Source: Rhizobium aethiopicum | GTDB lineage: Bacteria > Pseudomonadota > Alphaproteobacteria > Rhizobiales > Rhizobiaceae | Assembly (NCBI RefSeq): GCF_014197535.1 | Contig: NZ_JACIFV010000031.1 | Location: 1 to 55,877, forward strand | Length of the DNA: 55,877 bases | Reading direction: 5' to 3' | Shown: positions 51,436 through 55,877 of the stretch, piece after piece | How the letters are laid out: each line of letters starts with the position of its first letter | How positions within the stretch are numbered: the stretch's first letter is position 1 | The notes under the pieces: model-generated | Databases searched by the model: none | Told to the model about the DNA's origin: nothing | The model's input: only the letters and a program-made list of their open reading frames with translations | Made by a program: the position numbers and the translations under genes

Positions 51436-51669
51436 CACTCTGCCCTTTGTTTGGCAAGAGGACACTGTCTCTCGGCCGTCAGCACCACAGATGCGCTCGG
51501 CCGTACCCAAAATTATGAACTCCGGAATGGCCGATTGCAAGGCGGTCAGGCTTAACTCTCATGATCGGCAGAAGGTTCCTTGAGGGAGTTTTGTACGCAA
51601 CCGCACGCGGTGGAGAAATTGCTGTAGCAAGTGCTAATGTAGTCGACGGCAATTGCGGGGCGCGCTGGC

Positions 51670-53043
51670 ATGGATCAATATCCCCTCCCGAGTGACGAGA
51701 CTGAGATCTATCGGCACATCGTCGAGAGCGCCCGGGATTATGCAATTTTTGCGATGAATCGCGACGGCACTGTCGTGACGTGGAGTGCCGGTGCGGAAAA
51801 ACTCTTCGGCTATTCGCCGCCCGAAATCATCGGACAGAGCGGTGCCGCCATCTTTACGTTCGAGGATCAGCTTGCCGGGGCGATGCTCAAGGAGATCAGG
51901 CTCGCGTTGACCACCGGACGCGCCGACGACAATCGCTGGCATGTGAGAAAGGACGGCAGTTCGTTCTGGGCGTCGGGACTGATGATGCCGCTTCGTAACG
52001 ATGCCGGCGAGACTTACGGCCTTCTGAAAATCGTCCGCGACCGGACGCAGATGCTTCATGAGGACGAAACTCGGCGCGCCGGCGAAGAGCGTCTCCAGCT
52101 TATTCTCAAAAGCGCGATCGACTATGCGATCTTCGCTTTCGACCGGGATGGGCGGATCATCAGCTGGAACACCGGCGCCTGTCGTATCTTCGGTTATGAG
52201 GAAGACGAGATCCTTGGTCGCGACGCCCGCATTCTCTTCGTTCCCGAGGACCGCAACGACGGCGCCCTGGAACGCGAGATGAAGGCGGCCGCCGAGCGCG
52301 GCCGCGCCGAGAACGAGCGGTTTCACTTACGCAAAGACGGCTCGACATTCTGGGGCAGCGGCTTGACCATGCCGCTTCGTGCCCAGCGTGCCGGCTACCT
52401 CAAAGTGCTCCGGGACGATACGGAGCGTCATTTTGCCGAAGAACACCAGCAGATCATGCTGCGGGAGATGAGCCATCGCGTCAAGAACAGCCTGGCCCTC
52501 GTCGCGGCCATGCTTGCCATGCAGGCCCGCTCGACCAAGCAGGAGGAGGTCGGACAGGCGCTTCGCGATGCGGAAGCCCGTGTCGGAACCATTGCCCAGG
52601 TGCACGATCAATTATGGCGTCAGCCGGATATCGAAACGGTAGATCTGGCGGATTTCCTGGCGAGCCTCTGCCAGCGCCTGCAGCAATCGACCTCCCGCCA
52701 CGCGGTATCCGTCAACGCTGATCCATGCATGGTCGATGCGGACCGGGCGATCCAGATCGCTCTCCTCGTCAACGAGCTGGTGACCAATGCCTTCAAGCAC
52801 GCCTATCCCGACGTCTCCGGCGCCGTCACGGTCAGCGCCCGCAGCATTGCCGATGAGATCCGCCTCGAGATCGCCGACGACGGACGGGGTCTGCCCGCGG
52901 AAGTGCTGTCCTTCGAGAACGATGGGAAAAGTCTGGGAATGAAGATCGTGCGCGCTCTCGTGCAGCAGCTGAAGGCGGAGATGCATATCGAAGACCGGGC
53001 GCCCGGTACGGGGTTCGTGATCCGTTTGCCGAGGGAAGGGTGA
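51670..53043 (+). CDS. Soluble PAS-PAS-HWE sensor histidine kinase
   Basis: A 457-residue cytoplasmic kinase. Two similar PAS domains span about 12-125 and 142-255; both contain DYAIFA and a WH/FHLRKDG-type second half. The HisKA_2 phosphoacceptor is H269 (EMSHRVKNSLAL), and the ATPase domain has LLVNELVTNAFKH and DDGRGLP. No cysteine typical of LOV photochemistry is evident in the PAS cores. No receiver is encoded next to it, though an atypical one lies at 55373. Confidence 0.85.
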   Translation: MDQYPLPSDETEIYRHIVESARDYAIFAMNRDGTVVTWSAGAEKLFGYSPPEIIGQSGAAIFTFEDQLAGAMLKEIRLALTTGRADDNRWHVRKDGSSFWASGLMMPLRNDAGETYGLLKIVRDRTQMLHEDETRRAGEERLQLILKSAIDYAIFAFDRDGRIISWNTGACRIFGYEEDEILGRDARILFVPEDRNDGALEREMKAAAERGRAENERFHLRKDGSTFWGSGLTMPLRAQRAGYLKVLRDDTERHFAEEHQQIMLREMSHRVKNSLALVAAMLAMQARSTKQEEVGQALRDAEARVGTIAQVHDQLWRQPDIETVDLADFLASLCQRLQQSTSRHAVSVNADPCMVDADRAIQIALLVNELVTNAFKHAYPDVSGAVTVSARSIADEIRLEIADDGRGLPAEVLSFENDGKSLGMKIVRALVQQLKAEMHIEDRAPGTGFVIRLPREG

Positions 53044-53060
53044 AGCGCTTTTTGAAGGGT

Positions 53061-53241
53061 GTGCCGTGCGGCCCCCTCATCCGGCTGCCGCCACCTTCTC
53101 CCCGAGGGGAGAAGAGACTCGGAGCAATGTCTCGGCCTTCTTTGTAGGTCTCTTCTGGAAACAAGGACAGGCGGCTTGCTCCGTCTTCTCCCCAGCGGGG
53201 AAAGGTGGCCCGCAGGGTCGGAAGAGGGGGCCGCATGGCAC
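53061..53241. repeat. RIME-like element with long terminal inverted repeats
   Basis: A 181-base element bounded by 23-base inverted repeats with two mismatches (53061-53083 and 53219-53241, beginning GTGCCGTGCGGCCCCCTC). Inside are hairpins such as CTTCTCCCCGAGGGGAGAAG. It shares its core with the repeat at 48300. It lies between the kinase gene and the Crp/Fnr gene and leaves the rest of this 384-base gap (53242-53427) as AT-richer promoter sequence. Confidence 0.75.
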
Positions 53242-53427
53242 ATCTTCGCCGTTTATCTTTCGTCCTTCTGTATTTTCACAACGATTATTCCCTCCACATT
53301 TTGTCAAAACCGCACAGAACCTTTCACAATATGGCCATGCGTGTCATTTTGACGCATAAACTGATCATTACCGCGATCACGACGGCTGCCGGTATGAGCC
53401 GCGGGCTGCTTCCCGCAGGAGACGGTA

Positions 53428-54168
53428 ATGGCTGTTCCGGATCGGCGCGACATTCGTAACTTGTTGTTGAAAGCTCTTCCTGCCGCTGCCTTCGATGTGC
53501 TCGTCGCTGACGCCGAGGTGGCAGAGCTGCCGCTGAAACATGTGCTGGTCGAAGCAGGCGAGCCGAACGAACATGTCTGCTTCATCGAGAACGGCCTTGC
53601 ATCGATGGTCGCGTCGAATGCCGAAGACGAGGCCGTCGAGGTCGGGCATATCGGATATGAGGGCATGTCGGGAGCCCATGTCGTACTGAAGACGGCGACG
53701 ACGCCCAACCGGACCTTCATGCAGGTCGCGGGAACCGGCCTCAGGGTTTCCGTCAAAAATTTCAAAGGAATGCTGGCGGAATTTCCGGCCGCCAACGACC
53801 TGTTCCTGAATTATGTCCATTGTTGCGACATACAGCTTGCCCAGTCGGCGCTCGCCAATGGGCGCTACAACATGCATGAGCGGCTCGCCCGCTGGCTGTT
53901 GATGTGCCATGACCGGCTTGATGGGAACGATCTGCCGCTGACCCATGAATTTCTGGCGCTCATGCTCGGCGTGCGCCGCTCGGGAGTGACGAATGAGCTG
54001 CATGTCATCGAAGGGCTGCGGGTCATCAAATCGACCCGCGCCAATGTCAGGATCCTCGACAGGGAGCGGCTGGAAGAGATCGCGGCCGGCAGCTACGGCG
54101 TTCCGGAGCGGGAATATGAACGTTTGACCGGCCTGCCGATCCGGCGCCTCGCTAATCGGCAGTCCTGA
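53428..54168 (+). CDS. Crp/Fnr-family regulator
   Basis: A 246-residue regulator. The sensor half has VLVEAGEPNEHVCFIENGLAS and the winged helix HEFLALMLGVRRSGVTNEL. It lacks the FNR cysteine set. The region LARWLLMCHDRLDG and the HTH are close to those of the Crp/Fnr protein at 50707, so the two are paralogues. GCAGGAGACGGTA lies just before the ATG. Confidence 0.83.
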   Translation: MAVPDRRDIRNLLLKALPAAAFDVLVADAEVAELPLKHVLVEAGEPNEHVCFIENGLASMVASNAEDEAVEVGHIGYEGMSGAHVVLKTATTPNRTFMQVAGTGLRVSVKNFKGMLAEFPAANDLFLNYVHCCDIQLAQSALANGRYNMHERLARWLLMCHDRLDGNDLPLTHEFLALMLGVRRSGVTNELHVIEGLRVIKSTRANVRILDRERLEEIAAGSYGVPEREYERLTGLPIRRLANRQS

Positions 54169-54391
54169 TCGTATCGGCGAAAGGCACGATCAGAAGCAGG
54201 GTCCCTAGTTCGTCGCAGATGTAGATCTTTCTCGCTGAGATGTCTTTTCCCGAAAGAACCGCTTGGCTCATCAGGGCTCTCGCATCCTGAACGGCTTCGC
54301 GCCTGGCGTCTTCGACGGTCGCCAGTTCCGAACCTTCGGGATCGACGATCATGCCGGTGTCTGAAACGACGTTAAAATAAAATCTTGGCAT
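54152..54391 (-). CDS. DUF6894-type small protein
   Basis: A 79-residue protein starting MPRFYFNVVSDTG, with DPEGSEL and EARREAVQDARAL. This matches the small DUF6894 family common in rhizobia; function is unknown. An ATG at 54403 would add four residues. Its 3' end overlaps the convergent Crp/Fnr gene by 17 bases. Confidence 0.72.
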   Translation of the reverse strand: MPRFYFNVVSDTGMIVDPEGSELATVEDARREAVQDARALMSQAVLSGKDISARKIYICDELGTLLLIVPFADTIRTAD

Positions 54392-54508
54392 CGGCCGCCC
54401 CATCGTTGCAGAATCAATGCCATAACGTGGGGTAAGGTTCCGCGGAAAAGAACCGGGCTGTCATTCAAAACAGCAACATTATCCTTGTCTTAAATCGGGC
54501 TATCGAAA

Positions 54509-54805
54509 TCAATGGGAAGTTTCGGCGACGCCGGTAGCAAGACGCGTCATCGTCGCGCGAAGCTCGAGGAGCTCCATTAGAATAATTTCCCAATCCTCGT
54601 CATCCGCTTTGGCAATCGGTATGACCGAAGCGCTGATCATGGAAAGCAGGCGATCGAGAGCCGGAGATCGACCGAAGTCGTCCGGCGCGCCACCGCGCAG
54701 GTTTCGGAGATCGTCGACGATCTGTCGCAAGGCGATCTGTCGGTCGACAAAACCGAGATCAGAGGGGTCCGCCGTGATAGGAGCGCTTTGCCGGCTTCTA
54801 TTCAT
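54509..54805 (-). CDS. Hypothetical protein
   Basis: A 98-residue, mostly helical protein beginning MNRSRQSAPITADPSDL. It has DRQIALRQIVDDLRNLRGG and ELLELRATMTRLAT. Not a family I recognise. The start overlaps the end of the upstream gene by eight bases, so the two are probably co-translated. Confidence 0.55.
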   Translation of the reverse strand: MNRSRQSAPITADPSDLGFVDRQIALRQIVDDLRNLRGGAPDDFGRSPALDRLLSMISASVIPIAKADDEDWEIILMELLELRATMTRLATGVAETSH

Positions 54806-55097
54806 CGTGACATTCCGGCCGTTCGGCGTTCTCATAGGCCGTTGCGCCGAGCGGCACATCCGGTGTGATCAGCAGATCCTCCGGATCCAGATGCACATGC
54901 CGCATCAGGCCGGCGAGCTTATGCTTGTCCCTGATGCCGCATTCGAACCAGGATACGAGTTCCCTGGCAATATGTTCGGCGGCCGGGCTGGCGATCACGC
55001 ATGATTTTTCCTGACACCATCCCTCAAGGACCGTGGTCAGCATTGCCAGGTCATCGGGCTGTAACGCCGGCTTCGTGATTCCCGAGTGCTGGATCAT
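54798..55097 (-). CDS. Hypothetical protein
   Basis: A 99-residue protein starting MIQHSGITKPALQPDD, with GWCQEKSCVIASPAAEHIARE resembling small rhizobial proteins of unknown role. A good GGAGGAAC site precedes the ATG. First of a two-gene unit with the overlapping gene downstream. It is divergent from the receiver-like gene. Confidence 0.6.
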   Translation of the reverse strand: MIQHSGITKPALQPDDLAMLTTVLEGWCQEKSCVIASPAAEHIARELVSWFECGIRDKHKLAGLMRHVHLDPEDLLITPDVPLGATAYENAERPECHDE

Positions 55098-55372
55098 CCG
55101 CGTTCCTCCCCATTATATGCGACGATCCTAAACTTCGAATCTTCGATTTCAACCGCTGGTGCGGAAGCGTACGGACCGGATGATCAGGGCCCGATCCGAA
55201 CCGCGGGGGGAACAAGGTGGCCCGGCGGGGGTTCGGCGGTCACGACAAAACGAACGTCGCATGACAGGCTCGAATATGGTAGGCACGGCACAGGCGCGGA
55301 CCCGCCCTATGCTTCCAACCGCCATTGAACAGCATGATCACCTTAAAACCAGGATTACCGTAGGCGTCCGCC

Positions 55373-55744
55373 ATGAAGTCGCTCAACCCGGTCGCCGGCA
55401 AGACGATCCTTATCATCGGTGAGGCCGGTTTCCTCTCGGACGGTGCCAGAAAGGCATTGATCGCCCGCCAGGCGGTGCTCGCGGGTCCCGTCGTCATTCC
55501 CAGCGCGATGGAGTGCTTGAGCGAAGGCCTCATATTCGATGCCGTGATCATCGACGTGACGATTTCCGACGAAGCCATGCTGTGGATGAACGAATGGCTG
55601 GAGACACGCCGAATTCCTTTCATCTTTGCCCATGACGAGCGCTCAGAAACTCCGCCCGGGGGCTTTGTCGTCAGCGGGCGTCCTTCCGATATCGACGCGA
55701 TGATCGCCGCTCTGTTCGGGGGAGACCCGTCTTATTATCATTAG
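55373..55744 (+). CDS. Atypical receiver-domain protein
   Basis: A 123-residue CheY-like fold. The likely phospho-aspartate D61 is kept (FDAVIIDVTI). The acidic pair is degenerate (IIGEAGF instead of DE/DD), and the lysine near the end is replaced by arginine (VSGRPSD, R103). It may be a receiver that is not phosphorylated normally, or one that acts by binding alone. No partner kinase is adjacent; the PAS-HWE kinase at 51670 is the nearest. Confidence 0.65.
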   Translation: MKSLNPVAGKTILIIGEAGFLSDGARKALIARQAVLAGPVVIPSAMECLSEGLIFDAVIIDVTISDEAMLWMNEWLETRRIPFIFAHDERSETPPGGFVVSGRPSDIDAMIAALFGGDPSYYH

Positions 55745-55877
55745 CGCCGTGCGTCCGTTCGGACACACAAAGGACGCTCTAACTGTGGAGCCTCAACAGG
55801 TTGTCCTGGGTAAGAGCGAGTCTGCTGATTGGTGGTTTTGAATTTAGGCTTCCGTGAGGCCTGTGCCAATTGTAGCG
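55745..55877. other. Window end, no gene seen
   Basis: The last 133 bases carry no recognisable coding sequence. A CGTCCG/CGGAC-type small hairpin lies at the start. Confidence 0.4.

Noticed and set aside
1..55877. CRISPR arrays, tRNA or rRNA genes, intact insertion sequences
   Set aside because: Looked for by eye; no regularly spaced repeats, cloverleaf-like segments or transposase motifs were recognised.

Overview
The window reads as a high-GC alphaproteobacterial accessory replicon or genomic region, most likely from a Rhizobium species of the leguminosarum/etli type. The evidence is a sitABCD manganese locus, genes resembling the rhizopine moc genes, HWE/HisKA_2 sensor kinases, a CsgH-type curli chaperone, many carbohydrate and sugar-acid transport modules, and two copies of a RIME-like rhizobial intergenic mosaic element (48300-48440 and 53061-53241). 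I saw no rRNA, tRNA, CRISPR array, prophage or intact insertion sequence, and no core housekeeping operon.

Layout. (1) 180-713: a parDE-type toxin-antitoxin pair with an intact antitoxin and a broken toxin. (2) 806-6514, minus strand: a dapA-like gene, a GntR regulator, a CUT1 ABC importer without its ATPase, and a PfkB sugar kinase. (3) 6870-10451, minus: the sitABCD Mn/Fe importer with a Mur-like operator. (4) 10797-12005, plus: SDR dehydrogenase and cupin. (5) 12083-19806: a divergent LacI regulator facing an operon with a MocD-like di-iron oxygenase, a MocE-like Rieske ferredoxin, a strongly divergent PanB-like protein, a CUT2 (FrcBCA-like) ABC importer and a DUF4432 epimerase-like protein. 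This is the most original system here: probably uptake and oxidative O-demethylation of a methylated sugar or inositol compound, with the PanB-like protein in a possible one-carbon role. (6) 19977-27828: a complete CUT1 importer, an SDR, a DenD-like dehydrogenase and a divergent LacI regulator with a perfect palindromic operator. (7) 27932-34831: Nudix hydrolase, DUF1206 membrane protein, metallophosphoesterase, DUF4334 protein, an HWE kinase with a stand-alone receiver, and a diguanylate cyclase. (8) 35359-38347: GntR, dapA-like and FAD oxidoreductase operon with a palindromic operator in its promoter. (9) 38492-43417: LysR regulator, ChaC-like protein, two alpha/beta hydrolases and a small CcoN-like membrane protein. 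(10) 43631-45114: a curli subunit, CsgH chaperone, curli subunit cluster. (11) 45181-50218, minus: a GntR, TRAP transporter and L-idonate-5-dehydrogenase-like operon. (12) 50407-55744: two related Crp/Fnr regulators flanking a PAS-PAS-HWE kinase, small hypothetical proteins and an atypical receiver protein.

The dominant theme is nutrient scavenging. At least four separately regulated uptake and catabolism modules for sugars or sugar acids each carry their own GntR or LacI regulator, and metal uptake, signalling and a surface-fibre locus lie among them. All functions are inferred from sequence by eye; no database search was possible.
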